Part shown: in pieces, positions 17,420 through 26,900 of the stretch | How positions within the stretch are numbered: the stretch's first letter is position 1 | Layout of the letters: each line of letters starts with the position of its first letter | Assembly (NCBI GenBank): GCA_050251195.1 | Contig: JBFWNG010000002.1 | Span: forward strand, 434,001 to 498,000 | Source: JBFWNG01 sp050251195 | GTDB lineage: Bacteria; Bdellovibrionota_B; Oligoflexia; Oligoflexales; Oligoflexaceae | Reading direction: 5' to 3' | DNA length: 64,000 nucleotides | Position numbers and translations under genes: made by a program | The notes under the pieces: generated by a model | Told to the model about the DNA's origin: nothing | What the model saw: the letters and a program-made list of their open reading frames with translations, nothing else | Databases searched by the model: none

Positions 17420-18456
17420 TGCAATTTGATTTGATCAAAGAATATTACGGAAAAGTGCTGGAGACAAAAACCGACTTGAAAACAACGGCATGTTGCACGG
17501 ACGACGCCATACCTTCTCACATCAAACCAATACTGGCAAAAGTCCCCGACGAGGTAAAGGCGAAGTTCTACGGCTGCGGCGTGCCCATCCCCGATTGCCT
17601 CGAAGGGGCAACGGTGCTTGACCTCGGTAGCGGAACCGGACGAGACTGCTTCGTCCTTTCATCTCTGGTCGGCGAGGAAGGTCGTGTTATCGGTATCGAC
17701 ATGACCGACGAGCAACTCTCGGTGGCGCGTAAATACCAAGATCAACATCGCCTCGCCCTCGGATATGCCAAATCCAACATCGATTTTCGAAAGGGCTATA
17801 TTGAAAACCTGGGAGCAGCCGACATCGCCGACAACAGCGTTGATCTTGTCGTATCCAACTGTGTCATTAACCTTTCGCCCGACAAAGAAAAAGTTTTCTC
17901 CGAAATCTTTCGAGTTCTAAAGCCAGGCGGGGAGCTTTACTTCTCCGACGTCTACTGTGATCGAAGGCTCCCAAAGGCGTTTCAGCAGGACAGTGTCTTG
18001 TTGGGCGAGTGCCTGGGCGGCGCTCTTTATTTCGAAGATTTTAGGCGCATTCTCGCCAAACAAAATTGCCTCGACTTTCGCGTGATTTCCCGATCTTCCA
18101 TCGGCATCGGCAATGAAGACATCGCGCAAAAGGTCGGCGACGCAAGATTTGCAAGTATTACAGTGCGGGCGTTCAAGCTTCCGCTCGAAGATAAATGCGA
18201 GGACTACGGGCAGGTCCTAAGGTATAAGGGTACGATCAAGAACCATCCCAACGGTTTTACGTTGGACGATCATCATTATTTTCCCACGCAAAAACTCCTG
18301 CCGGTATGCGCCAATACGGCCCAGATGGTGTCGGATACGAGGTATAGCAAGCATTTTGAAGTCATCGGCAATGCGGAAAAACACTTCGGGTTGTTTGATT
18401 GCGGTCCGGATGCGGCACCAACCAGCGGGAGCGGTACGGCAGGGGCTTGTTGCTAA
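17416..18456 (+). CDS. arsM: Arsenite S-adenosylmethionine methyltransferase
   Basis: Methylates As(III) to volatile or less toxic species. 346 residues: a vicinal Cys pair near the N terminus (TACCTDD), FYGCGVPIPDCLEGATVLDLGSGTGRD (SAM-binding motif I with a conserved Cys before it), VVSNCVINLSPDK with the second conserved Cys, and the third in LLPVCANTAQM near 295. A CC at the very C terminus is a further thiol pair seen in many ArsM. It begins in the pstB stop (ATGATG), so translation is coupled to phosphate uptake genes. A paired promoter was not found inside, so it depends on the pst promoter. Confidence 0.93.
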   Translation: MMQFDLIKEYYGKVLETKTDLKTTACCTDDAIPSHIKPILAKVPDEVKAKFYGCGVPIPDCLEGATVLDLGSGTGRDCFVLSSLVGEEGRVIGIDMTDEQLSVARKYQDQHRLALGYAKSNIDFRKGYIENLGAADIADNSVDLVVSNCVINLSPDKEKVFSEIFRVLKPGGELYFSDVYCDRRLPKAFQQDSVLLGECLGGALYFEDFRRILAKQNCLDFRVISRSSIGIGNEDIAQKVGDARFASITVRAFKLPLEDKCEDYGQVLRYKGTIKNHPNGFTLDDHHYFPTQKLLPVCANTAQMVSDTRYSKHFEVIGNAEKHFGLFDCGPDAAPTSGSGTAGACC

Positions 18457-18575
18457 CGTATGTCCGGCGAATTCCAAAGTCGCTGGTAAACACGAACTTG
18501 TCGCTGCGGCGCAAACGCTCCACCGCTAAGAGTAGTGAGCGCTGCCTAACGACGGGAACAGCAGATCAGCTTCAG

Positions 18576-18618
18576 TTTGAAAGCGGGTGATCTCTTCAGA
18601 AGATCACCCGCTTTCAAA
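18576..18618. terminator. Perfect 18-bp inverted repeat after arsM
   Basis: Arms 18576-18593 and 18601-18618 are perfect complements of 18 bp with a 7-base loop. It sits 120 bases after arsM and 2 bases before the stop of the convergent small gene, so it probably ends both. There is only AAATTT after it, no long T-run. 18457-18575 holds nothing else recognisable. Confidence 0.75.
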
Positions 18619-18619
18619 T

Positions 18620-18919
18620 TTAGCCTTCGAAATTTGTGTATTTGATTTCGAGAATGGAACAATCGGTTTTGCTCAATTTTATTTCATAACCTGGGACCGA
18701 AAGTCCTTGGTCATATCCTTTGATCACATAAAAGATTTCCTCTTCAGCTCTGATTCTTACAAAGGTTTGAACGTCGATGTTGATGCCATCGGCCGTTGCG
18801 ATCTGATCGGCGATGTTGCTTGCTTTGGTGCTTGCGATGGTTTCGTTGCATGTTTCCGAGGCCATTGCTGAAGTCGCAAAAGCTCCAGACAGGACAATAG
18901 CTAGAATAGCTTTTTTCAT
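18620..18919 (-). CDS. Small secreted protein of unknown function
   Basis: 99 residues starting MKKAILAIVLSGAFATSAMASE, a clear Sec signal peptide cleaved after AMA. The mature part (about 80 residues) has two Cys (SETCNE and KTDCSI) that could pair, and alternates polar and hydrophobic residues in its second half (FVRIRAEEEIFYVIKGYDQ), suggesting a small beta-rich domain. I do not recognise a family. The longer frame adds 20 residues before the signal peptide and was rejected. Confidence 0.7.
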   Translation of the reverse strand: MKKAILAIVLSGAFATSAMASETCNETIASTKASNIADQIATADGINIDVQTFVRIRAEEEIFYVIKGYDQGLSVPGYEIKLSKTDCSILEIKYTNFEG

Positions 18920-19158
18920 GTGTTTGCTCCTAAATAGCGGTTCTAATGAGAATTCATGCCGGCCCTCATATACTCCCACTGTCGTGAGGATGACAAGGCA
19001 AATTCGGGATTTTATCGGGAGTGGAGCCGAAGTCAGAGATCATATGGGTAACCATTTTAGGAGGTTATGTTGCCTCGCTTGGTTAGGACCAATCATCGCA
19101 GCCTTTTATGAGGTAGGAGCTATCGATGGTCGATCTTGAGCGATCATCTGTCTCCTTC

Positions 19159-19815
19159 CTAAGGACGAAGTACGCCCACAAGCGATTTCACAGTTAGAGT
19201 ATGACCGCCTTCATAGGTAACAAAAGTCACTCGTGCGTTCTTTTTCTTCAAAAGTTCGTAATACTCCTTCGCTGCGTGGAAGGTCAGTTTGTCGGAAAGT
19301 CCCATCATCAAAGTAAATTTCCCGCATTGGCTCATGTCGCTTTGCGACGCCGTGACTGCTCCCGCGCTACCCACGGCGATGACTTGCTGAAATGGACTTT
19401 TGCCGCACTGTTGCACATGCTTTCCTGCCAGGTAGCCGCCGTTGGAGAAGCCCAAGAGCGCTGTTCCTTTTGTTTTGTCAAAGCACGATGCAGCCAGGCT
19501 CAACACAGATTGTATCGTGGACTCGACCTCTTCCGAGGTGCCTTGCGGCCAACACACCGAGTCGGGAAAGCGCTTGGGGCATTTTGCTTGCGACCGCATG
19601 ACGGCGATATTGACTCTTGCTCCTTTGGAGACCTGTTCGAGAATCTTGCGGTTGTCGATTTCTGTTTTGGATATCTGCAAGCCGTCTACGCCAGGAAGAT
19701 AGATGACGTTCAGATGCGCGTCGGCGTCCTTCTGACACAGCGCCAATTCCGCGCCCGTGCCCAAAACCTCCGTCGTTAGGATGATGCTCAAAATAATCGC
19801 GGCAAGAATCTTCAT
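19159..19815 (-). CDS. Exported alpha/beta-hydrolase
   Basis: 218 residues with signal peptide (MKILAAIILSIILTTEVLG). The nucleophile elbow is GFSNGGYLAG (about 134-143, GxSxGG) and a candidate catalytic His sits in EGGHTL near the C terminus. Six Cys, several in CWPQG/SCFDK/QQCGK/SQCGK, suggest disulfides. Esterase or peptidase-like hydrolase, substrate unknown. It starts 1 base after the stop of the TIGR02147 regulator and is surely cotranscribed with it. An upstream 56-residue extension belongs to the regulator region and was rejected. Confidence 0.78.
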   Translation of the reverse strand: MKILAAIILSIILTTEVLGTGAELALCQKDADAHLNVIYLPGVDGLQISKTEIDNRKILEQVSKGARVNIAVMRSQAKCPKRFPDSVCWPQGTSEEVESTIQSVLSLAASCFDKTKGTALLGFSNGGYLAGKHVQQCGKSPFQQVIAVGSAGAVTASQSDMSQCGKFTLMMGLSDKLTFHAAKEYYELLKKKNARVTFVTYEGGHTLTVKSLVGVLRP

Positions 19816-19816
19816 G

Positions 19817-20659
19817 TCAGGTCCAATCAAAGAGATCAATGCTGAGTTGATAAACTTCTTTCTTCTCCGATTTTTCAACAACCTTTTGGCAAAGGTTGAC
19901 GAGTTCAAGAAGCTTTTCTCGTATTTTAGCGCGCGCTTCCGGATCGGCTGAAAAGATGACGTTAAAATTGAAACACTTCTCATCCGGCAGGCTGTTCATT
20001 CGTTCGAGCGCGTTGAGTCGTTGTAAAGATCGGTTGGCTTTGTACAAGTGGTTTTCGCGATTGAGGTGGAGCCGGCGCTCTGTTGACGCGTAACCATTTT
20101 CTTCGAGTTTGACGAGTCGCATGCGTTCGAGTTGCGTGACGATCCTGAGAACTTCCGCCGTATCGAGGCTTAGGTCTTTCGCGACAAGGTTGATGTTCTT
20201 CGAATACTTCTCGAGGCCAAGTAAAGTATGCACGAGCCGGATTTTGGGATCGAGGTAGTAGCGTGCTAGATCCTTCTCGTCATTGTGCGAGTCGGCTTCG
20301 ACGATACTCTTGGCGTCGATTTGGGCGGAAGGTTCGTTCAGTTGTTTGCGACAATTTTGAATCAGATGAAGGACTTCCGCTTTGCGGCCAGGGTTTTGTG
20401 TTGTTTCATAATCGTGCAACAATTCAATATATTTCTTCTCTGTCGGTACCAATCCCAAATACTCGCAAGAACAGTAAAGTTGATCCTTGTTGAGATGCGA
20501 GTCGCCGTTAAGGACGCGCGACAAATAGGTTTTTTGCAACCCTGAAGCCAAAGCCATTTTTTCGAACGTGTAGCGTTTGCTCACTTTTTCTTTTTTGTTC
20601 AGGAGTACGGCCTTTATGGCGGACTTGTAAGTGTCGTACTGTGCGAGATGAAAACTCAT
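19817..20659 (-). CDS. TIGR02147-family (DUF4423) regulator
   Basis: 280 residues. TIGR02147 proteins are putative transcription regulators restricted largely to Bdellovibrio-like bacteria and Fibrobacter (family knowledge). N-terminal helix-turn-helix is visible at about 30-60 (FEKMALASGLQKTYLSRVL), followed by a helical middle region, and the C-terminal DUF4423 domain with a second winged-helix-like segment (LSLDTAEVLRIVTQLERMRLVKL). The C terminus ends VYQLSIDLFDW, as in the paralogue at 38129 (VYQLHVGFF). Divergent from the metzincin gene 20765, and upstream of the hydrolase 19159 in the same operon. Confidence 0.88.
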   Translation of the reverse strand: MSFHLAQYDTYKSAIKAVLLNKKEKVSKRYTFEKMALASGLQKTYLSRVLNGDSHLNKDQLYCSCEYLGLVPTEKKYIELLHDYETTQNPGRKAEVLHLIQNCRKQLNEPSAQIDAKSIVEADSHNDEKDLARYYLDPKIRLVHTLLGLEKYSKNINLVAKDLSLDTAEVLRIVTQLERMRLVKLEENGYASTERRLHLNRENHLYKANRSLQRLNALERMNSLPDEKCFNFNVIFSADPEARAKIREKLLELVNLCQKVVEKSEKKEVYQLSIDLFDWT

Positions 20660-20692
20660 TGGTTAACTCCAAGTGCAACAGAATCTGCAAAA

Positions 20693-20738
20693 AGTGTAGT
20701 ACGAAGTCATTTACTTTTCAACGATTGCTTTCTACACT
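20693..20738. promoter_or_regulatory. Promoter and inverted repeat between regulator and metzincin genes
   Basis: A sigma-70 type promoter for the rightward gene: TTTACT (20710-20715), 17 bases, TACACT (20733-20738). A 7-bp inverted repeat AGTGTAG (20693-20699) and CTACACT (20732-20738) flanks it, with the right half overlapping the -10. It could be the operator of the divergent TIGR02147 regulator; this is inference. Confidence 0.45.
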
Positions 20739-20764
20739 GGGGAAGGAATAAAGGGAGAGGCCTA

Positions 20765-22069
20765 ATGAAACATCTACTGCTTGCGGGTTGCCTTCTTGGA
20801 TCGGTTCCCGCCTTCTGCGGGGACTGGAATAGCGACGGTTCTGAACTTGTGAAAGACAGCATGAACCCCTGGTTTATTCAGAACACCAAAGTTGTTCGAT
20901 ACTGCCTCAAGCACGATCCCGCGAATTTCAGCCTCGATGCCGAATTGGCGTCCACTCATATTCGGAGCGCCATCAACTTTTGGCTGTCGGAGCTTCGCAG
21001 CGACGAAGTCAAAGCGACGGCCCCTATGCTTGGCAAAGCGGAAGGGCGCTACAGTCGAATCGAGATTGGTACCCAACAATTTAAAGAAGCGCCTTGCAGC
21101 GATGACGTCGATATCCAATTCTTGCTCGGCGTGATTGAGACCGACGAACAGAGGCGATATCTTCGCAACGATCCTGGGCAGTATGCGGCCATCGCCGTTC
21201 GGACGGATTATGACCGGGCGGAATTGAAGGGCAAAGGGTTTGTCTATTTTTCTCCAGACCGCGTCGAAAGCAAGGATCGGTATAAGGGGGACAGGCACCA
21301 TGAATTGTTCTGGTCGGCCGAGCGGGGCTCGATTTTTAAGAACGTCGTATTGCACGAACTGGGGCACATATTCGGTATTCCCCACACTTCCATAAACAGC
21401 CTCTACGCGATGCACATCATGGACGCAAATGCCGCTGAACGCCTCATTGCTTATCCGCTGGAATCGATGAGCATCACCAAGTCGCTCAACTGGATCCCCT
21501 CCAATCTGCAGTTGAGTCGGTGTTATGAGAATGACCCCTACCGACGCGGTATCGTGCAGAAGTTTTTTTCGATGAATGCCGAGCATGAATGTCTGGGGCT
21601 CGATTATCAGAAGTCGACAGCTCCGAACGTTTTGTATCTTAGGAGCTGGAAATTGGGCCCGGAATGTCCACAAACCAGCCCATGTTCGAACTCGATACCG
21701 GCGATCGGTCGCGTAACGTTTACGCAAAAGGAAGAGGAAACAACCCCGCTTGTGCGCATGATGCTGGAGAGCACCCAAAAGGTTCTCGCCATCGATGAAA
21801 CCTACCAAGCGGTGAATTTTTCGACGGTCCCAAAGCCGGAGCCTTCATTCAGTCATATGGCTTTGGGGCAGAGAAGGATCTTTGTGTTTGGCCCTGGTAG
21901 GAAGACTGTGCGGTACAAGGGTTCCTACACGGTTGATGGCTCCCTTAACGCCGGGGACGCTTCGCCACGCCCCGTGCTGGTGACTTTTTCGGGACCATTG
22001 AGTTTCGATATCAAAATAGGCGGATCACTTGACAACAGGGTTTATGACGACGTCGTCTCTGGATTTTAG
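20765..22069 (+). CDS. Secreted metzincin-type metalloprotease
   Basis: 434 residues with a signal peptide (MKHLLLAGCLLGSVPAFC). Zinc site HELGHIFGIPH at about 197-207 has the three His and the Gly of the metzincin HExxHxxGxxH, and a Met-turn candidate (YAMHIMD) follows 10 residues later. An N-terminal prodomain-like region and a C-terminal beta-rich part (about 300-434) with two CxxxxC segments (PECPQTSPC). The start was chosen at 20765 because GGGAGAGG lies 4-12 bases upstream and the signal peptide begins there; 39 upstream codons were rejected. First gene of the rightward half of the module; divergently read from the regulator. Confidence 0.85.
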   Translation: MKHLLLAGCLLGSVPAFCGDWNSDGSELVKDSMNPWFIQNTKVVRYCLKHDPANFSLDAELASTHIRSAINFWLSELRSDEVKATAPMLGKAEGRYSRIEIGTQQFKEAPCSDDVDIQFLLGVIETDEQRRYLRNDPGQYAAIAVRTDYDRAELKGKGFVYFSPDRVESKDRYKGDRHHELFWSAERGSIFKNVVLHELGHIFGIPHTSINSLYAMHIMDANAAERLIAYPLESMSITKSLNWIPSNLQLSRCYENDPYRRGIVQKFFSMNAEHECLGLDYQKSTAPNVLYLRSWKLGPECPQTSPCSNSIPAIGRVTFTQKEEETTPLVRMMLESTQKVLAIDETYQAVNFSTVPKPEPSFSHMALGQRRIFVFGPGRKTVRYKGSYTVDGSLNAGDASPRPVLVTFSGPLSFDIKIGGSLDNRVYDDVVSGF

Positions 22070-22101
22070 AAACGAATTTTGAAACAACTAAGGAGATTTT
22101 T

Positions 22102-22626
22102 ATGAAGCATGTCGTAATGGCAGCGTCTCTTCTCCTTGCGCAACAAGGATACGCGCAAGATCAAGAGGTCATCGATGAAAGCATGGCAACGGCGATTGGA
22201 ACACACATCTTGTTGAGCTCCGGTCAGACCGACATCCATGAATGGAAAGAAGTGTTCGCATTCTGTCTTTCGGTACCGCGGGATGATCCCGAGCCGGGCG
22301 AACCTACAGAGCCCGGCCCAGGTCCAGACGGTCCAGGACAGGGTCCAGACAGCTCTGGCGGAAGTTCGAATGATCCCGATGGCCCGGTAGGACCCGGCGA
22401 TCGACCAGTGGAAGCATGTCCTTTAAACCAGTGGTCTGTTATGGTGACAACTTCTGTTTCCGAGATCCCGTGTCCCAACGGCGAGCCTTCTCACGTTCGA
22501 TCGGGTTTGTCTGTAAGTTTGCAGACGCGAGATACCGGTGCAGTTACCGGTTGGGGTGAGAGCAACGCTTGCCCGGCAGATCCAACAGAACCAGGTGAGC
22601 CTGTGCCCGAACCTGCAGGACGATAA
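22102..22626 (+). CDS. Small secreted CPLxxW-family protein, copy 1
   Basis: 174 residues with a signal peptide (ending GYAQ). After it: ATAIGTHILL...HEWKEVFAFCLSV, then a Gly/Pro/Asp-rich linker (about 60-105), then a Cys-rich domain starting ACPLNQWSV and containing IPCPNGEP, HVRSGLSV, and GWGESNAC. The same order and motifs are found in the protein at 36565 (ATTIAGSIL...TWRDGVEARCLEA, TCPLDSWEV, YRCPDG, TSREGVTV, YWAEVAVC), so they are paralogues. No known family is recognised. AAGGAG precedes the ATG; 29 bases separate it from the metzincin gene. Confidence 0.75.
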   Translation: MKHVVMAASLLLAQQGYAQDQEVIDESMATAIGTHILLSSGQTDIHEWKEVFAFCLSVPRDDPEPGEPTEPGPGPDGPGQGPDSSGGSSNDPDGPVGPGDRPVEACPLNQWSVMVTTSVSEIPCPNGEPSHVRSGLSVSLQTRDTGAVTGWGESNACPADPTEPGEPVPEPAGR

Positions 22627-22657
22627 AAAAAGAGGAGAATCCCGAGGGATTCTCCTC
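22625..22657 (-). terminator. Intrinsic terminator for the leftward lipoprotein gene
   Basis: A perfect 12-bp stem (22632-22643 with 22646-22657, 2-base loop) followed on the minus strand by seven T (22625-22631 read in reverse). It ends the leftward gene starting at 23767. On the plus strand it lacks a T-run, though it lies just after the stop of the CPLxxW gene. Confidence 0.9.
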
Positions 22658-22687
22658 GAAAATAGCATCGTTCCTCTAAAAACGGTG

Positions 22688-23767
22688 CTACTTCGTTATA
22701 GGGGCATAACGGACGGTTACGTCGAAAGTTAATCCTGTGTGAATGCAATCGGTCGGGTTGTTGTCGCCTATGGTGACCAGGCCAAAACTGTGATCCGTGA
22801 GCGACGACAAAGCGCTTATGTTCTGTAAGAGCGAATCGTCAAATCGTAGCTCCAAGGCGCCGGTTGTTTGTGTGTACGGCATGACGCAGCTGCCAAGCCC
22901 TTGATCATCTCCTAAACAATAGTAATTTTGAGTATCAACGGCTTGGTAAGGCTGATTGACCAGAGACTTCCAATCATACAAGTACATCCCGTTTTTCTCC
23001 GGCAAGGCATACGTATAATCTCTACTCGCAGCCAAGACATAGTTGTTAAAGATCAAGAAGATTTCGTCGTCAAAGTTGATTTGTTGTTGTGGAAGGTTGA
23101 ACGCGACGCTGCAGATGACGTTCGATCCCGTGAGATCGAGGTTTTGGATCTGTTCTCTGCGAGCCCGAACAACGCTGTCAAGCTTGGTTAGGTTGCCATC
23201 CTGTCCCCATGCGCAGGCCGATGTGGGCGGATTGAACTTGATTTGCTTGAAAACTTTTTTCAGGTTTTCCTGATGATTGCAAATCTCAGCAACATCTCCC
23301 GGGGGGATGCCAGGGCCGCGTTGTTCAGAGGTGGAGCTATTGTCGGAAGTGCCGTCAGTTGATTCCCCAGAAGGGGTTTTTCCAGTGGGTGTTTCTCCCT
23401 CATTGGACTCCCCTTCGTTGTTGGGAGAGTTTTCTTCCGAAGTTTCATTTTGATCTCCTTCTAATACGTCGTCGTCGGTACCTGGGTCCGAGGACGAATT
23501 GTCGGCTGTTTCGTCGTTTTCTTGATCGTAAGTGTCGTCCTGAGATTGCGACTCTTCAGAATTGGAATTCTCATCATAGTCATCATTCTCGTTACTCTCA
23601 TGGTCAGCAATATCGCCTTCATCGGCCGCCACAGAATCCGAATCAAATCCTTCATCGGTTTCCCCTCGCACGGGATTGTTACCCGTGCGAAATGACGCAG
23701 GCTCGCTGCTGCAAGATATTAAGAAAATAAGAAGAGACGAAGCAGTAAAACAGGCGTGGTTTTTCAT
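22688..23767 (-). CDS. Lipoprotein with long acidic low-complexity linker
   Basis: 359 residues. Signal with lipobox LISC. Residues about 25-160 are a disordered Glu/Asp/Ser/Asn-rich linker that should hold the C-terminal domain away from the membrane. The globular part (about 165-359) has Cys pairs (EICNHQ/SACAWG, NYYCLGDDQGLGSC, DCIHTG) and a beta-rich pattern ending in LTFDVTVRYAP. I recognise no domain. It probably folds by disulfides on the surface or in the periplasm. Its terminator is the hairpin at 22625. Confidence 0.75.
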   Translation of the reverse strand: MKNHACFTASSLLIFLISCSSEPASFRTGNNPVRGETDEGFDSDSVAADEGDIADHESNENDDYDENSNSEESQSQDDTYDQENDETADNSSSDPGTDDDVLEGDQNETSEENSPNNEGESNEGETPTGKTPSGESTDGTSDNSSTSEQRGPGIPPGDVAEICNHQENLKKVFKQIKFNPPTSACAWGQDGNLTKLDSVVRARREQIQNLDLTGSNVICSVAFNLPQQQINFDDEIFLIFNNYVLAASRDYTYALPEKNGMYLYDWKSLVNQPYQAVDTQNYYCLGDDQGLGSCVMPYTQTTGALELRFDDSLLQNISALSSLTDHSFGLVTIGDNNPTDCIHTGLTFDVTVRYAPITK

Positions 23768-23916
23768 GATTGACCTCTAAGGCGGAGGGTTGTGTGCCTC
23801 ACAAGAACCCAAATCGGTTGGCGCGGCGGAATTTGTAGACGGCAAGATAACTTGTTGTATTTAAAGGATAAATTGTGGGTATTTTTCGGGGTCACGCCAT
23901 GCGGCTGTCCGAATTT

Positions 23917-26900
23917 TTAGGGTGTGAACTGGTATTTCGCGTTTAGGTAGTCTTTAATTGCGGTTCGATCAGGTGTCGAAAGCGCTGACGTGAAAACAAT
24001 GATCTCGGCAATATCACCTTGGAAGAATCCGGTACCTGAGGTTGTCGCGCCAATTCTTTCAATGCTCGCCGTTCCTGATTGTGCGGCGTTCGAAAACAAT
24101 CGAGTAGCGCTGCCGCTGTCGATAAACGCGTCTACTTTGTTAGAGCTGTCGCGACCGATCGTGACAAGATGCGCAGCCGCTTGCGATGGCTCGTTTATGG
24201 ATTGATCAATGCTCGCTGCATCGACGATTCTAAATGAAGCTTTGGTCGCGGTACTGCCCTGGTTGCGCAGGTTTGATCCCGATGCGCCGAAGTAGGTTGA
24301 AGATGCGGCGGTGTTGTCGTCAACGTAGACGATGAACCAGGTAAACTCGTTGCCGTCGGTAAGCGGAGTGTTGAAGTCCAGGTGATCTGCCGACCCGTCG
24401 AACCGCAGAGCGGGCCTCCTGTTGAGCTCGGTTCTCGACGAAACATATGTAGGTTCCGCGCCCATAGTCGAAGCCAAGGAATTGGACGCGCCGTTTCGTG
24501 AAGACCAGGTTTGAACGAGAGACGACCCGTCAATCGACAGATTCTTGTCTGCTAGGAACCAAGCCCCGAGGTTTGCAACTTCGCTCGGAACGATATTGAA
24601 TCGCGGATAGGTCGCATCGAAAATGGATCTTACTGTTGTCTCGGAAACGGTCGAATAGAATTTCAGGTCTGCTATTTTTCCGTTCCATCCGTTTGTCCCA
24701 AGTTCGTCGGAAGCACCCACAAAGAGGTCTTCGCTGCCGGGATCAAAGGTGCTGCTCGTTGAAGTTTCGCATACGCGTTTTGCGTTCACATAGAGTCGCG
24801 CGATCGCTGGGTAAGACGAATTGTCATAAGTGGCCGCGATATGGGTCCAGGTGCCGTTGGTAAGCGCCGTCGTCTCGCAGAAAGTAGACCCAGCGTAATA
24901 GTGATCTTTGATTCTTTGCTCGCTGAGAAGAGTGTTATATACGACAACTTCGTCGATCACGCCGTTGAAGGGACATGTTGAACCATAGCCAATAGTAGCA
25001 TTGCATGTCGTTGTATCGTCCGCGAACCTGGCGTTACCAGCCACTCCGCCTATACCGGAATCGTTGCTATGCGAAGCTATAGAGCTTGCCGCCGTGACGA
25101 CGCCATCGTTCATGAACTTAACACCGTTGAGCCATCCCTCGGTTGGAGGTGCCGACGTGCCTCCGGCCGCTGCCTCGTTCCACTCAAGAACAACATGGTA
25201 GGTTTGTCCTGCTGAAATGGCCTGATATTTATAGCGATTGTCGGAGCTTGAACGCCATGAGTTGACGTAGACATTGCCATCTTCAATGTAAATACTGTGA
25301 CCCCTCGTTCCGGAACCGGATTCAAATAGGATTTGTCGTTTGGTAACATCGTTTGCGTTAAACCACAGTTCCATGGTTCGAGTCGGAAAATCGCCGTTTG
25401 TGAGCTGGGAGTGACTCGATACTTCCATATGCACGTTGTTCGTTCCGGATAACTGCATCGCCGAATTGGCGTTCTCTGGCACGATACTTGTCGCGTTGAG
25501 GGTCGGTGAATTAACATAGGTGCCGTTATGTCCTGCTGACCCGATATCCACCGCCGTTGTTCCGGAGGTCTCTCCGAGACGCCAATAGAAGTTCGGGCTG
25601 TCCGCAAGCACCTCTGTGTCGTACGACTTTCCTATCTTTAACCGAAGCTTTCCTGCGTTGGCCGTGGATTGGAAGAGACGGAAGCCATTTTTGCTGTTGC
25701 CGACGCCAGTCGCTAACAGCATATCACCCGACGTGTTCAAGGCGTCACTTGGGGAAATCCAGGTCGCAAACATTTTTGCGGATTCGCCGACAATGTTTGC
25801 ACCTAAGTCCAATACGTCGTTGGTTCCGTCAAAGAGCAAGCTATATGGAGTGGTGCGCGAACCGTCACCTGTCCAGCCGCTTGAACCCGTGAAATTGAAA
25901 TTGGTGAGAGTTCCGTCCTTTCCGGCCGGGCTTATGTCGTCCCATGTTCCGAGACTTCCCGAACCGCCAGCGATCTGATCCGCAAACTGCGCTTCCAGAT
26001 CAAAAATTCTACCCGTTGTGCTATAGTTTTGGCGAACGGTAACAAAGAAAATTTCGGTGTCGCTGCCGCCTAGGTTGGAGCCGGTCACTTTAATTTCATA
26101 CGTGCCGTAGGCATGGTACCCGGGCGTCCACGCAAGGGTACCTGCGGCTGTGCTAAATGATACCGTTCCTGGCAGCGACCCGCAATCCGTGCCCGTCACC
26201 GAGTTGCTCACCACTTTGTCGAAGGCGCAAGTGTAAGTCATATCGATGTCGTTGCCGGCGTTCTCATTATCGACGTCGATCGTAGTGCCCGCGGTCTCGG
26301 TCGTGAATGCGCCGTCTGGAAGTTCATAATCCGCGATGGTGGTTAGGACTGGAGCCGGCGGCGTTGCTACGAAGGAAGTATCGGAAGGGTAAAACGTTTG
26401 TCCGTTGTTGGCGTTGTCTACAGCGCGAATTCTCCAATAGTATGTCCCCGCTGGAAGCGCGGTAGTCGTGTCGGATAATGTACTAATATTTGTAATGGTC
26501 TTCGAATAGGTTATCGAAGAAAAATCGTTGTTGTTATCTACTTCTAGAACATAGTGTAGGAATCCCGAACCTGTCTCAGTGGCGATCGACCATTGAAGGG
26601 TTGGAGTGACGTTGCCATCCGGCTCGTCTGTAAGAACAACTCCCGACGGGTTTGTTGTATCATAGACAACGTTGGAGCTATTGCCAAAAACGTCAGTCTC
26701 GCCGGCTGCCGATAACTTGACGCAAACTTTGTATGTATGATCACTGCCAAATTCCGATGCATTGGATTTTGGAATGGACCCATAAGATAACGAACCGTCA
26801 CAAGTCGTCGTCGAAAGGGCGACAGCGTATTCGGCCACGGAGTAGTTCGACGCCACGAGATTGGCAACGAGGTTGTTGGTAAACGCATGTTCGCTCCCGC

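Noticed and set aside
20774..21808. Minus-strand ORF of 344 codons inside the metzincin gene
   Set aside because: It is antisense to a gene with a clear zinc motif and signal peptide, and its own sequence shows no recognisable domain.
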